This document shows positions 36,870-46,046 of a DNA stretch of 64,000 nt, in pieces; position 1 is the stretch's first letter; each line of letters starts with the position of its first letter. The stretch is taken from NCBI GenBank assembly GCA_013823245.1, contig PNLU01000001.1, positions 1-64,000 of the forward strand, written 5' to 3'. The position numbers and the translations under genes were made by a program. Source of the stretch: Alcanivorax sp. (GTDB lineage Bacteria; Pseudomonadota; Gammaproteobacteria; Pseudomonadales; Alcanivoracaceae). The notes under the pieces were generated by a model. That model was given only the letters and a program-made list of their open reading frames with translations, did not search any database and was not told where the DNA came from.

Positions 36870-38156
36870 TTACTTTTCCAGGATCGCCACGACGCCCTGG
36901 CCGCCTGCGGCGCAGATGGAAATCAGGCAACGACCGCTGCCCTTTTCGTTCAGCAGCTTGGCGGCATTGGCCACGATCCGCGCGCCGGTGGCGGCGAACG
37001 GGTGACCGGCGGCCAGAGAGCTGCCCTTGACGTTCAGCTTGCTGCGGTCGATGGCACCCAGCGGCTTGTCCAGACCCAGGCGGTCCTTGCAGAACTTCGG
37101 ATCTTCCCAGGCTTTCAGGGTCGCCAGTACCTGCGAGGCGAAGGCTTCGTGGATTTCATAGAAATCGAAGTCCTGCAGGGTCAGCTCGGCTTTTTCCAGC
37201 ATGCGCGGCACGGCATAGGCCGGGGCCATCAGCAGGCCTTCTTTCTTCTGCACGAAATCCACCGAGGCGGCTTCGCCCAGGGTCAGATACGCCAGCACCG
37301 GCAGGCCACGCTCTTTGGCCCACTCTTCCGACGCCAGCAGTACCGCAGAGGCGCCGTCGGTCAGCGGGGTGGAGTTGGCGGCGGTCATGGTGCCGTCTTC
37401 ACCACCGAACACCGGTTTCAGGGACGCCAGCTTCTCCAGAGTGGAGTTGCCTCGCAGGTTGTTATCGCGCTCCAGGCCCTTGAACGGTGAAATCAGGTCT
37501 TTCTGCCAGCCTTCGTCGTAGGCCTTGGCCAGATTGTGGTGTGACGCCAGCGCCAGCTGGTCCTGATCTTCGCGCGGGATGCTCCACTCTTTCGCGGTCA
37601 CGGCGGCGTGGTCACCCATGGACAGACCGGTGCGCGGCTCAGCGTTCTTCGGGATGTCCGGCAGGAACCATTTCGGGTTCAGCAGCTTGACCGCCAGCTT
37701 GGCTTTCTCGCCGGTGGTCTTGGCCTTGTTGATGGCCATGAACACCTTGCGCTTCTCGTCGTTGACCCCCAGCGGCGCGTCGGAGGTGGTGTCCACGCCC
37801 CCGGCAATGCCAGCATCAATCTGACCCAGGGCGATCTTGTTAGCGACCAGAATCGCCGCTTCCAGGCCCGTACCGCAGGCCTGCTGCAGGTCGTAGGCGG
37901 GGGTTTCCGGCGCCAGGCCGGAATCCAGCACGGCTTCGCGCACCAGGTTGAAATCGCGCGAGTGCTTCATCACGGCGCCAGCGGCCACTTCACCCAGGCG
38001 CTCGCCCTTCAGGTTGAAGCGCTGCACCAGACCCTGCAGGGCAGCGGTCAGCATTTCCTGGTTGGAAACGCCGAAATACGCGGTGTTGCTGCGTGCGAAC
38101 GGGATCCGGTTGCCACCGACAATGGCGACCTTGCGTACACTCTTTCCTGCCAGCAT
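36870..38156 (-). CDS. fadI: acetyl-CoA acyltransferase (FadI-type thiolase)
   Basis: A 428-residue thiolase that cleaves 3-ketoacyl-CoA in beta-oxidation or the reverse. Catalytic features are the nucleophile Cys (LQQACGTGLEA, about residue 91), the EIHEAFASQ histidine, GHPFAATGAR and the second Cys in CAAGGQG. GIAGGVDTTSDAPLGV and NNLRGNSTLEKLASLKPVF fit the FadI rather than the AtoB subgroup, and the length (428) agrees. It is divergent from the FabG4-like reductase, suggesting joint 3-oxoacyl-CoA metabolism. Confidence 0.9.
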   Translation of the reverse strand: MLAGKSVRKVAIVGGNRIPFARSNTAYFGVSNQEMLTAALQGLVQRFNLKGERLGEVAAGAVMKHSRDFNLVREAVLDSGLAPETPAYDLQQACGTGLEAAILVANKIALGQIDAGIAGGVDTTSDAPLGVNDEKRKVFMAINKAKTTGEKAKLAVKLLNPKWFLPDIPKNAEPRTGLSMGDHAAVTAKEWSIPREDQDQLALASHHNLAKAYDEGWQKDLISPFKGLERDNNLRGNSTLEKLASLKPVFGGEDGTMTAANSTPLTDGASAVLLASEEWAKERGLPVLAYLTLGEAASVDFVQKKEGLLMAPAYAVPRMLEKAELTLQDFDFYEIHEAFASQVLATLKAWEDPKFCKDRLGLDKPLGAIDRSKLNVKGSSLAAGHPFAATGARIVANAAKLLNEKGSGRCLISICAAGGQGVVAILEK

Positions 38157-38393
38157 CGTGATTCCTCCGTAGATGGGCGCGTGAAGCGGTCAAGCTATAC
38201 AAAAGACTGGCGGCAGTCTAGCGGCAAGCCAGCGCCGCTCATTGGCTGCACCGCCCTTCACGCCTCTGTGGCCGGTCAATACCCATGCGGCCCCGGGGTG
38301 CTTCAATAGCGCCACTTTTCCCGGGCGCCCGGCCAGATATGCTATGGTGCGGCCCATCAGGTACATCCCGAACTTACAGTCAAGGTGAGGATA
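38157..38393. other. divergent promoter region, fadI and FabG4-like gene
   Basis: These 237 bases hold no gene. A TATGCT sequence at 38338-38343 could be a -10 element for the reductase, and AAGGTGAGG just before 38394 is its ribosome site. No clear palindromic operator was seen. Confidence 0.4.
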
Positions 38394-39812
38394 ATGAGCG
38401 ACGTCTATCAGGCTATTGCCAACTCCGCAGTGGGCAAGAAGGTCTTCAGCACCCTGAATCTGCCGATCCCGGTGATGCTCGAGCGCCATCAGCCGGGCGA
38501 AACCTCCTTCATCAAGGGCAAGGTCGTGCTCGGCGGCGCCGCCGGTGGCAGCGCCTTTGAAACCGTGCTGAGCACCCTCAAGGGTGCCCCCCAGGCCAGT
38601 GTCTATACGTTGTCCGGCGCGGCGGCCGAAGCGGACGTACAGGCGGCGGCCAGGACCAGCGGCGAGAGCGTCACCAGCTACGCACCGGAGCGCGACGACG
38701 GCGAGAAGTTCAAGGGCCTCATTTTTGACGCCACCGGCATCCGCAATACCGCCGAACTGCGTGCCATCTGGGACTTCTTCAACCCGGTGATCCGCAAGAT
38801 GGACAAGTGCGGCCGCATCCTGGTCATCGGCCGCACCCCGGAAACCTGCGATCTGGCGCAGCGCATTGCCCAGCGCGGTCTGGTGGGCCTGGTGAAGAGC
38901 CTGGGCAAGGAATCCAAAAAAGGCACCATCGCCAATCTGGTCTATGTGGATCAGGGCGCCGAGAGCCAGCTGGCCAGCCCGCTTCAGTTCTTCCTGTCAC
39001 CCAAGGCGGCCTATGTGTCCGGCCAGAAAGTGCATGTCGGCGCCGCCACCTTCGACAGCGCCGGTTTCAACTGGCAGCAGCCCCTGGCGGGCAAGACCGC
39101 ACTGGTGACCGGCGCAGCCCGGGGCATCGGCGCCGCCATTGCCCAGGTGCTGGCCCGCGATGGCGCCAAGGTCATCGTGCTGGATATCCCGCCGATGGCC
39201 GATGACCTGAAGCAGGTCGCCGAGCAGATCAACGGCATCGCTCTGGAAGCCGACATTACCGCCGCTGAAGCGCCGAAGCTGATCAGCGACGCGGCCAAGG
39301 CCCAGGGCGGCCTGGACATCATCGTCCACAACGCCGGGGTAACGCGCGACAAGACCCTGGCGGGCATGCCGGACAAGTTCTGGGACATGGTGATCGACAT
39401 CAACATCGCGTCCGAGGAGCGCATCAACCAGCAACTGCTGGATGACAAGACGCTCAACGAAGGCGGTCGCATTGTCTGTGTCAGTTCCATTTCCGGCATC
39501 GCCGGCAACATGGGCCAGACCAACTACGCCACCTCCAAGGCGGCCGTGATTGGTATGGTGCAGGGCATGGCACCGCAACTGGCCGAGCGCCATATCACCA
39601 TCAATGCGGTGGCGCCGGGCTTCATCGAAACACAGATGACCGCGGCCATTCCGTTTGCCATCCGTGAAGCGGGCCGTCGCATGAACTCGATGAACCAGGG
39701 CGGCCAGCCGGTGGACGTGGCGGAGACCATCTCGTTCTTCTCCAGCCCGGCCTCCCAGGGCGTCAGCGGCAACATTGTCCGCGTGTGCGGGCAGAGCCTG
39801 ATCGGCGCCTGA
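38394..39812 (+). CDS. two-domain 3-oxoacyl reductase (FabG4/HMwFabG-like)
   Basis: A 472-residue protein, about twice the length of normal FabG. The N-terminal half (to about residue 210) is a divergent Rossmann-like domain without the usual glycine motif (RILVIGRTPETCDLAQRIA). The C-terminal half is a full short-chain dehydrogenase: KTALVTGAARGIGAA cofactor site, HNAGVTRD, and catalytic Ser/Tyr/Lys in CVSSISGIAGNMGQTNYATSK. Similar high-molecular-weight FabGs reduce 3-oxoacyl-CoA with NADH. It may run beta-oxidation-type reactions with the divergent thiolase and the MaoC hydratase at 46 kb. Confidence 0.9.
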   Translation: MSDVYQAIANSAVGKKVFSTLNLPIPVMLERHQPGETSFIKGKVVLGGAAGGSAFETVLSTLKGAPQASVYTLSGAAAEADVQAAARTSGESVTSYAPERDDGEKFKGLIFDATGIRNTAELRAIWDFFNPVIRKMDKCGRILVIGRTPETCDLAQRIAQRGLVGLVKSLGKESKKGTIANLVYVDQGAESQLASPLQFFLSPKAAYVSGQKVHVGAATFDSAGFNWQQPLAGKTALVTGAARGIGAAIAQVLARDGAKVIVLDIPPMADDLKQVAEQINGIALEADITAAEAPKLISDAAKAQGGLDIIVHNAGVTRDKTLAGMPDKFWDMVIDINIASEERINQQLLDDKTLNEGGRIVCVSSISGIAGNMGQTNYATSKAAVIGMVQGMAPQLAERHITINAVAPGFIETQMTAAIPFAIREAGRRMNSMNQGGQPVDVAETISFFSSPASQGVSGNIVRVCGQSLIGA

Positions 39813-39834
39813 CACGACTGCGCACCTTCGGAAC

Positions 39835-39866
39835 AAAAAAAGGCGAGCCTCTGGCTCGCCTTTTTT
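39835..39866. terminator. bidirectional terminator after the FabG4-like gene
   Basis: GGCGAGCC / GGCTCGCC with a TCT loop, flanked by seven A's on the left and six T's on the right. It serves the reductase and the convergent AraC-family gene. Confidence 0.92.
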
Positions 39867-39881
39867 GTGGTGATTGACCCG

Positions 39882-40883
39882 TCACTCGTCGCTTTTGGCC
39901 TTGCGATACTCGATGGGCGTCATCCCCACCCAACGCTTGAACGCACGATAGAAGGTACTCGGCTCCGAAAAGCCGGTCAGATAGACAATCTCGTCGATGG
40001 ATTCCTCCGTCCCGCCCAGCAAACGCTTGGCCAGACGACAACGGTAATCCGCCACCAGTTGATTGAAGTTGGTCCCCGCATCCGCCAGTCGCGTGCGCAA
40101 CTGCCGAGGCTTGATACCCAGCCGCGCCGCCACATCCTCAAGATTGGCATGCCCCGACTCCAGCAACTCGGCGATCAGCCGGTTCACCTGCGCCACCAGA
40201 TCCTGCTTCTCCAGCCGCGCCACCTGCTCAATGGCCAACTGCTCATGCAGACGCAGCAATTCCGGCTCATGGTGTGCCGACGGCAACGCCATCACCTCAC
40301 GCGAGAAACGCAGCCCTGTGTGCGGCTGATCGAACAGGATCGGACAACCGAACACCCGCTGGTATTCCTGCATGTCGGCATGGGCGGAATGCTTGAAACT
40401 GATCTGCAACGGCTCGAAGGCGCCGTCGGTCACGAACCGGAAGAACTTGATCACCCCCACCATGCCGCACTCGTTGAAGTGGTGCAGGCGGCGGCTCCAG
40501 AACATCTGCTTGAGCAGCACCGTGTCGTCGTCTTCTTCCAGCTCGCCTTGCGCGGCATCCGACAACAGACGCTGGTAGTTCAGGGCCCGTTTCAGCCCCT
40601 CACCAAACGTCGGGCTGCTGAGAAACAGATATTCCAGCACCTGGCCCTTGAAGATCGGGATATGGTCACCCAGATGCAGACCCACATGGGGGTCGCCGGA
40701 CACCTCTTCGGCGGCCTGCCAGAACCATTCCTGGGCATCATGGGGGGTGCGCAGATCCGGCTGGCCCATGACTGACGCATTCAGGCCTACCTTCTGCAAT
40801 ACCGCATCGGCATCTATACCGGCGGACTGCATGCCCTTGTAGGCCATGCGCAGCAATACCCCGGAGTCGGTCAGTTCTGCCAT
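39882..40883 (-). CDS. AraC-family transcriptional regulator
   Basis: A 333-residue regulator. The N-terminal part (LRMAYKGMQSAGIDADAVLQKVG to GLRFSREVMALP) resembles the arabinose-binding-like domain of the OruR/ArgR-type subgroup. The C-terminal 100 residues form the double helix-turn-helix: NLEDVAARLGIKPRQLRTRL and IDEIVYLTGFSEPSTFYRAFKRWVGMTPIEYR. Related proteins often control lipid or amino-acid catabolism. It lies alone between the reductase and the desaturase operon; its target is not evident. Confidence 0.9.
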   Translation of the reverse strand: MAELTDSGVLLRMAYKGMQSAGIDADAVLQKVGLNASVMGQPDLRTPHDAQEWFWQAAEEVSGDPHVGLHLGDHIPIFKGQVLEYLFLSSPTFGEGLKRALNYQRLLSDAAQGELEEDDDTVLLKQMFWSRRLHHFNECGMVGVIKFFRFVTDGAFEPLQISFKHSAHADMQEYQRVFGCPILFDQPHTGLRFSREVMALPSAHHEPELLRLHEQLAIEQVARLEKQDLVAQVNRLIAELLESGHANLEDVAARLGIKPRQLRTRLADAGTNFNQLVADYRCRLAKRLLGGTEESIDEIVYLTGFSEPSTFYRAFKRWVGMTPIEYRKAKSDE

Positions 40884-40932
40884 CCTGCTTTGTTATCCTG
40901 ACAGTTCAGTATCAGTTGGCAGATTAGCACAG

Positions 40933-40966
40933 CCTTGCCCGGCGCCGGAACCGGCACCGGGCAAGG
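40933..40966. repeat. nested hairpin between the AraC and desB genes
   Basis: CCTTGCCCGG / CCGGGCAAGG enclose a second stem GCCGG / CCGGC. It lies 16 bases past the end of desB, on whose mRNA it would form a strong hairpin, without a T-run. It may stabilise the 3' end or slow polymerase. Confidence 0.55.
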
Positions 40967-40981
40967 TGTTGGCAAAGGGCC

Positions 40982-42103
40982 TCAGGCGGTCGCCGCCGCC
41001 CGGCGACGACCCGGCAACGCCAGGCGATGGATACGCTTGAGTACCGTGCCAAACTGGCGCGGCAGGCTGCCGGTGTTGTACTGCAGGCCATAACGCTTGC
41101 AGATCTCCTGTACCCGGGGCCCGATCTCGGCGTAACGGTGCGCCGGCATGTCCGGGAACAGATGGTGCTCGATCTGGTGACTCAGGTGGCCGGTCAGGAT
41201 ATGGAACGCGCGGCCGCCTTCCAGGTTGCTGGAGCCCAGCAGCTGGCGCAGATACCACTCCGAGCGGGTTTCGCCCTCGACCTCTTCCTCGGAGAACATT
41301 TCCACGCCCTCGGTGAAGTGGCCACAGAAGATCACCGCATAGGCCCACAGGTTGCGGATCAGGTTGGCGGTGACGTTACCGGCCAGGGTAAACACGAAGC
41401 CGGGACCCGCCAGGGCCGGGAACAGCAGGTAGTCCTTGAACACCTGCTTGCGGGCTTTCTTCCAGATACCGCTCAGTTGCTTGCGCGCCTCGGCAAACGA
41501 TTTGCCACGGCCGATGCGCTCGAACTCGACATCATGCAGGGCCACACCCCACTGGAAGAAGGCGGCCAGAATCCAGTTATAGGCTGGCTGGAACAGATAC
41601 TGCGGCTTCCACGGCTGGTCGTCCGACAAGCGCATGATGCCGTAGCCCACATCCCGGTCCTTGCCCACGATGTTGGTAAAGGTGTGGTGCATGTAGTTGT
41701 GCGAATGCTTCCACTGGTCGCCCGGGCAGGTGTTGTCCCAGTCATAGGTCATGGAGTTCAGCGCCGGATCCTTGAGCCAGTCCCACTGGCCGTGCATCAC
41801 GTTATGGCCGATCTCCATGTTCTCCAGGATCTTGGACAGCGACAGCAGCGCGGTCCCGGCAATCCAGGCGGGCGGCAGGAAGCCGGCGAACAGCAGCGCC
41901 CGACCCGCGACTTCGGAATAGCGCTGGGTCTTGAGGATGCGGCGGATATAGCGCGCATCGCGCTCACCCAGATCAGCCATGACTTCCTTGCGCAGGGCGT
42001 CCAGCTCGGCACCGAAGGCCTCGACCTGCTCGGCACTCAGGTGGCGCCAGCCACGTTTCGGGGTGATGTTTTGCGGCATTGCATTGACGGCGGCGTTCAT
42101 CAT
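40982..42103 (-). CDS. desB: acyl-CoA/phospholipid fatty acid desaturase DesB-like
   Basis: A 373-residue di-iron membrane desaturase with the three histidine boxes: GHNVMHGQ, HSHNYMHHT and HQIEHHLFPD. These coordinate two irons that introduce a double bond into acyl chains. Membrane helices flank the boxes. It lies 25 bases after its likely electron donor DesC and opposite a DesT-like regulator, the arrangement known for Pseudomonas desCB/desT. AGGAGG precedes tandem ATGs at 42103 and 42100; the second has the better spacing. Confidence 0.9.
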   Translation of the reverse strand: MMNAAVNAMPQNITPKRGWRHLSAEQVEAFGAELDALRKEVMADLGERDARYIRRILKTQRYSEVAGRALLFAGFLPPAWIAGTALLSLSKILENMEIGHNVMHGQWDWLKDPALNSMTYDWDNTCPGDQWKHSHNYMHHTFTNIVGKDRDVGYGIMRLSDDQPWKPQYLFQPAYNWILAAFFQWGVALHDVEFERIGRGKSFAEARKQLSGIWKKARKQVFKDYLLFPALAGPGFVFTLAGNVTANLIRNLWAYAVIFCGHFTEGVEMFSEEEVEGETRSEWYLRQLLGSSNLEGGRAFHILTGHLSHQIEHHLFPDMPAHRYAEIGPRVQEICKRYGLQYNTGSLPRQFGTVLKRIHRLALPGRRRAAATA

Positions 42104-42128
42104 GAGCCTCCTGGTCAGTGGGTTCGTA

Positions 42129-43235
42129 TCAGAGCTCGACCTGCACGGCGCCGGCGGCGGCGTGCACGCAAAGCTGGATGTCTTCGTCTTTCACGTCGCG
42201 CACTTCACCGTTGCGCAGATCGCGCACCCGGCCTTCGCTGACGTGACATTTGCAGGCATGGCAGATACCCATGCGGCAACCGGATTCCGGATTCAGGCCC
42301 TGTTGCTCGGCCAACTCCAACAGACTGCCGGCACTGTCACCTGCAGCCTCGCGACCACTCTTGCTGAACAGCACCACACCTTCACCGGCTGCGCTGCTGA
42401 CCTTGACCTGGAACTGCTCCTGGGCAGGCGTTGCCAGCCCGGCGCGCTCGAAGGCGGCGTTGACCCGCTCCATCAGGGCAGGCGGACCGCACAGCAGCGG
42501 CGTACGCGCTGCGTAATCCGGCACCAGTTCAACCAGTTGTTCCGCGCTGAACAGGCCACGGCGGTCACCCGCCAGCGGGGCCCCTTCATTAACCACCTGA
42601 ATCAGGGTCAACCACTCGAACCGCTCGGCCAGGGCACGCAGCTCGGCGCGGAACAGGGTGTCGATGTAGCTGTTGCTGTAATGCAGGAACACCACATCGC
42701 GCTGCTGCCCCTCACGAACGCACTGGCGCAGCATGGCCATCAGCGGGGTGATACCGCTGCCGCCGCTGATCATCAGCAGCGGGCCATTCCCCTCGGGCAA
42801 CAGGAACTCGCCGCGCGCCTGGCTCAGATGCAGGATCTCGCCAGCGCGGGCCTGATCCACCAGGTAGTTGCTGACCAGACCCTGACCGTTGCGCTTTACC
42901 GAGACCGTGATGCCCGCATCCGCCGGTGCAGAGGAGATGGAGAAGCAGCGGCTGTGACGCACGCCTTCAATCTCGACCCCCAGCACCAGGTGCTGGCCAG
43001 CACGGTGCCCTTGCCAGTGGCCGTTGGGCGTAATGTGCAGGGTCACGGCGTCCGCCGTTTCCCGCTCTACCCGCTCGATACGGCCCCGCACCTCGGCCAC
43101 GGACCACAGCGGGTTGAACTGGGTCAGGTAATCATCCACGGACAGCGGTGACGCCATCGCGCGGGTAATCGGGTTATCCAGCAGTTTCCATCCTGTGCCA
43201 CGCATGGAGGGTTCCTCAATCTGCGTTGTGAACAT
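42129..43235 (-). CDS. desC: ferredoxin-type oxidoreductase DesC, desaturase electron donor
   Basis: A 368-residue reductase with a flavin domain (HSRCFSISSAPAD), NAD(P)-binding part (PLLMISGGSGITPLMAML) and a C-terminal plant-type 2Fe-2S ferredoxin (CRMGICHACKCHV with the fourth Cys in IQLCVH). It passes electrons from NAD(P)H to DesB. Order desC then desB, with desT divergent, supports the assignment. The promoter region holds a DesT-like palindrome. Confidence 0.9.
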   Translation of the reverse strand: MFTTQIEEPSMRGTGWKLLDNPITRAMASPLSVDDYLTQFNPLWSVAEVRGRIERVERETADAVTLHITPNGHWQGHRAGQHLVLGVEIEGVRHSRCFSISSAPADAGITVSVKRNGQGLVSNYLVDQARAGEILHLSQARGEFLLPEGNGPLLMISGGSGITPLMAMLRQCVREGQQRDVVFLHYSNSYIDTLFRAELRALAERFEWLTLIQVVNEGAPLAGDRRGLFSAEQLVELVPDYAARTPLLCGPPALMERVNAAFERAGLATPAQEQFQVKVSSAAGEGVVLFSKSGREAAGDSAGSLLELAEQQGLNPESGCRMGICHACKCHVSEGRVRDLRNGEVRDVKDEDIQLCVHAAAGAVQVEL

Positions 43236-43265
43236 GCGTGCACTTTATTTCTGCGGCCCCACCAA

Positions 43266-43283
43266 TGTCAACACCTGTACACA
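43266..43283. promoter_or_regulatory. candidate DesT operator
   Basis: TGTCAACACCTGTACACA is an imperfect palindrome 31 bases upstream of desC. Its reverse complement matches the published DesT site (AGTGAACGCTTGTTGACT) at 12 of 18 positions, by my recollection of that site. It sits in a markedly AT-rich divergent promoter. Confidence 0.6.
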
Positions 43284-43403
43284 AAGTTATTTTTTATCTA
43301 TATATATCATTAGGTTATAAAGTGAACACCCGGGAATGCTTTTATTGCGGGGGCAGAGCGGGGACAATGACGTACACAGATCAGGGCGAACAGCGGACGG
43401 CAC

Positions 43404-44042
43404 ATGGACCAGACAGGGGAAACCCGACGCGACCCGCGGCGCGGGCGCACACGCCGGGCGCTGCTGGATGCAGCACTCGAACTTGTTGAAAAGAAAGACA
43501 ATTTTACAGCGCTATCGCTGAGACTGGTGGCCCGCAAGGCGGGCGTGGTGCCCACCGCTTTCTATCGGCACTTCCCCGATATGGATGCCCTGGGGCTGGC
43601 CCTGGTGGACGAATCCTTCCGTACCTTGCGGCAGTTGATGCGCGATGTACGCGCCGTGGGGCTACCCCAGAAGCAGGTCATCAGCACCTCGGTGCAGACT
43701 TACGTGCGCTATGTGCGTGATAACGCTCGACATTTCCAGTTTGTGGCCAAGGAACGCTTCAGCGGCAGCCAACCCATTCGCACCGCCATCCGTCAGGAAA
43801 TACGACTGTTCACAAGTGAACTGGCCACTGACCTGTCCCGCATTCCGTTTCTGGCCAAGGTCAGCGCCGAAGATCTGCAGATGATGGCGTCCCTGGTGGT
43901 CAACAACATGACCTCCCTGACCGAGCAGATTCTGGATATCCCGGTGGACGACCGCGCGGAGGAGGCCTTCCTGGCCCGCGTGGCAGAGAAGCAGCTGCGC
44001 CTGATCTTCCTCGGCGCCGCCAGCTGGCGCAGCCAGCCCTGA
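43404..44042 (+). CDS. desT: TetR-family regulator DesT-like
   Basis: A 212-residue regulator of the DesT/FabR type. The helix-turn-helix reads GRTRRALLDAALELVEKK, then SLRLVARKAGVVPTAFYRHFPDMDALGLALVDE. The rest (DNARHFQFVAKERFSGSQPIR, then MTSLTEQILD) follows the DesT ligand domain, which senses the ratio of unsaturated to saturated acyl-CoA. Divergent position to desCB indicates it represses the desaturase when unsaturated chains suffice. Confidence 0.9.
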   Translation: MDQTGETRRDPRRGRTRRALLDAALELVEKKDNFTALSLRLVARKAGVVPTAFYRHFPDMDALGLALVDESFRTLRQLMRDVRAVGLPQKQVISTSVQTYVRYVRDNARHFQFVAKERFSGSQPIRTAIRQEIRLFTSELATDLSRIPFLAKVSAEDLQMMASLVVNNMTSLTEQILDIPVDDRAEEAFLARVAEKQLRLIFLGAASWRSQP

Positions 44043-44059
44043 CAACACACCGGCCCGGC

Positions 44060-45142
44060 TCAGAGAGGTCGGAAGGTGCGCTGGATATCGGTCTGCATGG
44101 CGCCGTACTGCTCGTCCAGCACCCGGTCGTAGGCACGCATCAGGCTGCTGCGCAGCTCCTCATGCATTTCATCCAGGCTCTTTTGCAGGGCCGCTTCCAG
44201 TTCATCGCGATTCAGCGCTTCGTCCAGACGCAGCAGAGCCCAGTCCGTGGCCAACCAACCGGCGGTACCGGCCACCAGCGCGCAGGCCAGGGCGCCGGGG
44301 CCGCTGGGCGCACACAGGGTGGCACCACCCGCCGCTGCCGTACCGGCCCGGGCTGCGCCGCGGCCTGCCCCCCGTGCGGCCACAGCCCGGCCTGAGGTGG
44401 CCGCTGCACGGCGGCTGGCAGCACGCCAGATGAGCGGCCCGGCGGCGATACCCACCGCCGCCGCGCTGCTGAGTGACATCCGGGCAATGAATTCCGGGCT
44501 GCCGTACCCGGTCAGTTGTTGTGTCAGCTCATCCAGCGCCAGGGTCTCGGTATCCGGTAACGGCGCCACCGGCATCCGGTCGGCGTCCAGCAGGTCGAGC
44601 ATTTCCGCCAACCAGTGTTCCCGCGTTTCACGGGCCGCTCGCAGCAGGCGCGCGTCCGCCTGAACACGCAATATCTCCAGCCGGTTTTCAAAGTCGGCGG
44701 CCTCGAAGATCAACGCCTCGGCACGCCGGGCCACAAAACCTTCGTCCGCCAGGCTGGCCTTTTCCAGCGCCCACATGGACAGCCGCGCATACTCACCGCC
44801 CAGGGAGTAGTACCAGTCAGCAAACACCGGCAACCGGGCCGACAAATCCGCAAACAGGCGATCCAGCGACTGATCCAGATGATGGGCCACGGCCTCCCGC
44901 GCGGCCTCCTCGCCCTCGGCAAAACGCAGCGCAGACAGCAACGCCAGTTCCTCCGCACGGCGCGGCGACACCTGATAGTGCGCGTCGCCCACCCGCACCA
45001 CCACCGGTGCGCCGGGATCGCGCGCCGCCTGCCAGGCTTCGCGCTGCACCAGCACCAGGCATAACGCCGCCACCCCGGCCAGCAAGGCCAGCAGACGAAC
45101 CACCGGGACGGCGGTTTCCGGGGTCGAGGCGGTCACGGTCAT
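44060..45142 (-). CDS. membrane-associated protein, unknown function
   Basis: A 360-residue protein with an N-terminal membrane helix (about residues 14-33), a helical extracytoplasmic region (about 50-220; FADLSARLPVFADWYYSLGG, EREHWLAEML-like), a long Ala/Gly/Arg-rich stretch (about 245-300) and a helical C terminus with LDEALNRDELEAALQKSLDE. No family recognised. The start at 45142 makes a TGATG overlap with the upstream gene; a longer frame extends into that gene and is rejected. Confidence 0.7.
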   Translation of the reverse strand: MTVTASTPETAVPVVRLLALLAGVAALCLVLVQREAWQAARDPGAPVVVRVGDAHYQVSPRRAEELALLSALRFAEGEEAAREAVAHHLDQSLDRLFADLSARLPVFADWYYSLGGEYARLSMWALEKASLADEGFVARRAEALIFEAADFENRLEILRVQADARLLRAARETREHWLAEMLDLLDADRMPVAPLPDTETLALDELTQQLTGYGSPEFIARMSLSSAAAVGIAAGPLIWRAASRRAAATSGRAVAARGAGRGAARAGTAAAGGATLCAPSGPGALACALVAGTAGWLATDWALLRLDEALNRDELEAALQKSLDEMHEELRSSLMRAYDRVLDEQYGAMQTDIQRTFRPL

Positions 45143-45972
45143 CACGGGCTCCGTGTCAGGGGATCGATGCGACGGCGCGCCAGCGTCAGGGCGCCAGCGC
45201 AAGCCACCAGGTATGACCACACAAACAGGCCATTTGCGGCAAGCAATACCAGCCAGCCGCCAATACGCAGCATCGGGCTGCCGCTGCCGGGCAGATATTG
45301 CTGCCCGAGCCAACTCACCAGTGCATCCTTGCCTGCGGCCGCCTGCAACAGCGCCTCCAGCCACGCGCTATGTGCATACTGGGCCTGCATCGCATGCCAC
45401 AGCGCCTGACGCAGCCCGACATCAGTGTAATCCGGGTAGGCCACGCGCAGCGCCAATACCGTCGCCACCACAAACAGCACCAGGAACAGCGCAACCAGCG
45501 TAACCCGCATGGCCAGCTCCGGCAGGTAGCGTGGCGCAGCATGCCGCGCAAGCAGGCGCTCACATACCCCCTGGACAATCACCATCAACGGCAAGGTCGC
45601 CGCCAGCAACCACCAGAACCCGTTCTGCTGCAAACGCACCACTGCCACACCCAGCACCAGCGCCAGCACCAGCGCCTGGGCCGCCTGCCGCAGCCATAAC
45701 AGCAGCCCACCCCGCAGGCGCCAGCGCCAACGGCTGTCCGCATGCAGATACGCAGCCAGAAACGCCTGCCGCCGGCTCAGGGCCCGGCGCCACAGCCCGG
45801 CCTGCATGATCGCCGCCAGCAACAGCCAGGCCAGCACCAGGCCGGCATGGCTCCACTGGCGCCCAGACAGATGCAGCGCCAGCAATAACGCCATGGGCAC
45901 CAGCAACCACAAGCCCTGATTTACCCAGTGCCAGCGCGGCAGGCGCCGCGTGTCGGTCGTCACTTCGGCCAA
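45142..45972 (-). CDS. five- to six-helix membrane protein, unknown function
   Basis: A 276-residue hydrophobic protein with helices at about residues 20-35, 45-60, 90-112, 118-135, 155-178 and 235-260, and Arg-rich cytoplasmic loops (LSRRQAFLA, RWRWRLRGG). It is translationally coupled to the following gene by TGATG, so the two probably form one membrane assembly. No family recognised. Confidence 0.7.
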   Translation of the reverse strand: MAEVTTDTRRLPRWHWVNQGLWLLVPMALLLALHLSGRQWSHAGLVLAWLLLAAIMQAGLWRRALSRRQAFLAAYLHADSRWRWRLRGGLLLWLRQAAQALVLALVLGVAVVRLQQNGFWWLLAATLPLMVIVQGVCERLLARHAAPRYLPELAMRVTLVALFLVLFVVATVLALRVAYPDYTDVGLRQALWHAMQAQYAHSAWLEALLQAAAGKDALVSWLGQQYLPGSGSPMLRIGGWLVLLAANGLFVWSYLVACAGALTLARRRIDPLTRSP

Positions 45973-46046
45973 TCCACCCTCCCCCTGTGCTTGCCTATAC
46001 TGCCCTGCATTGAATTCACCCTGCTGACGTCATCAAGGATGCCACC

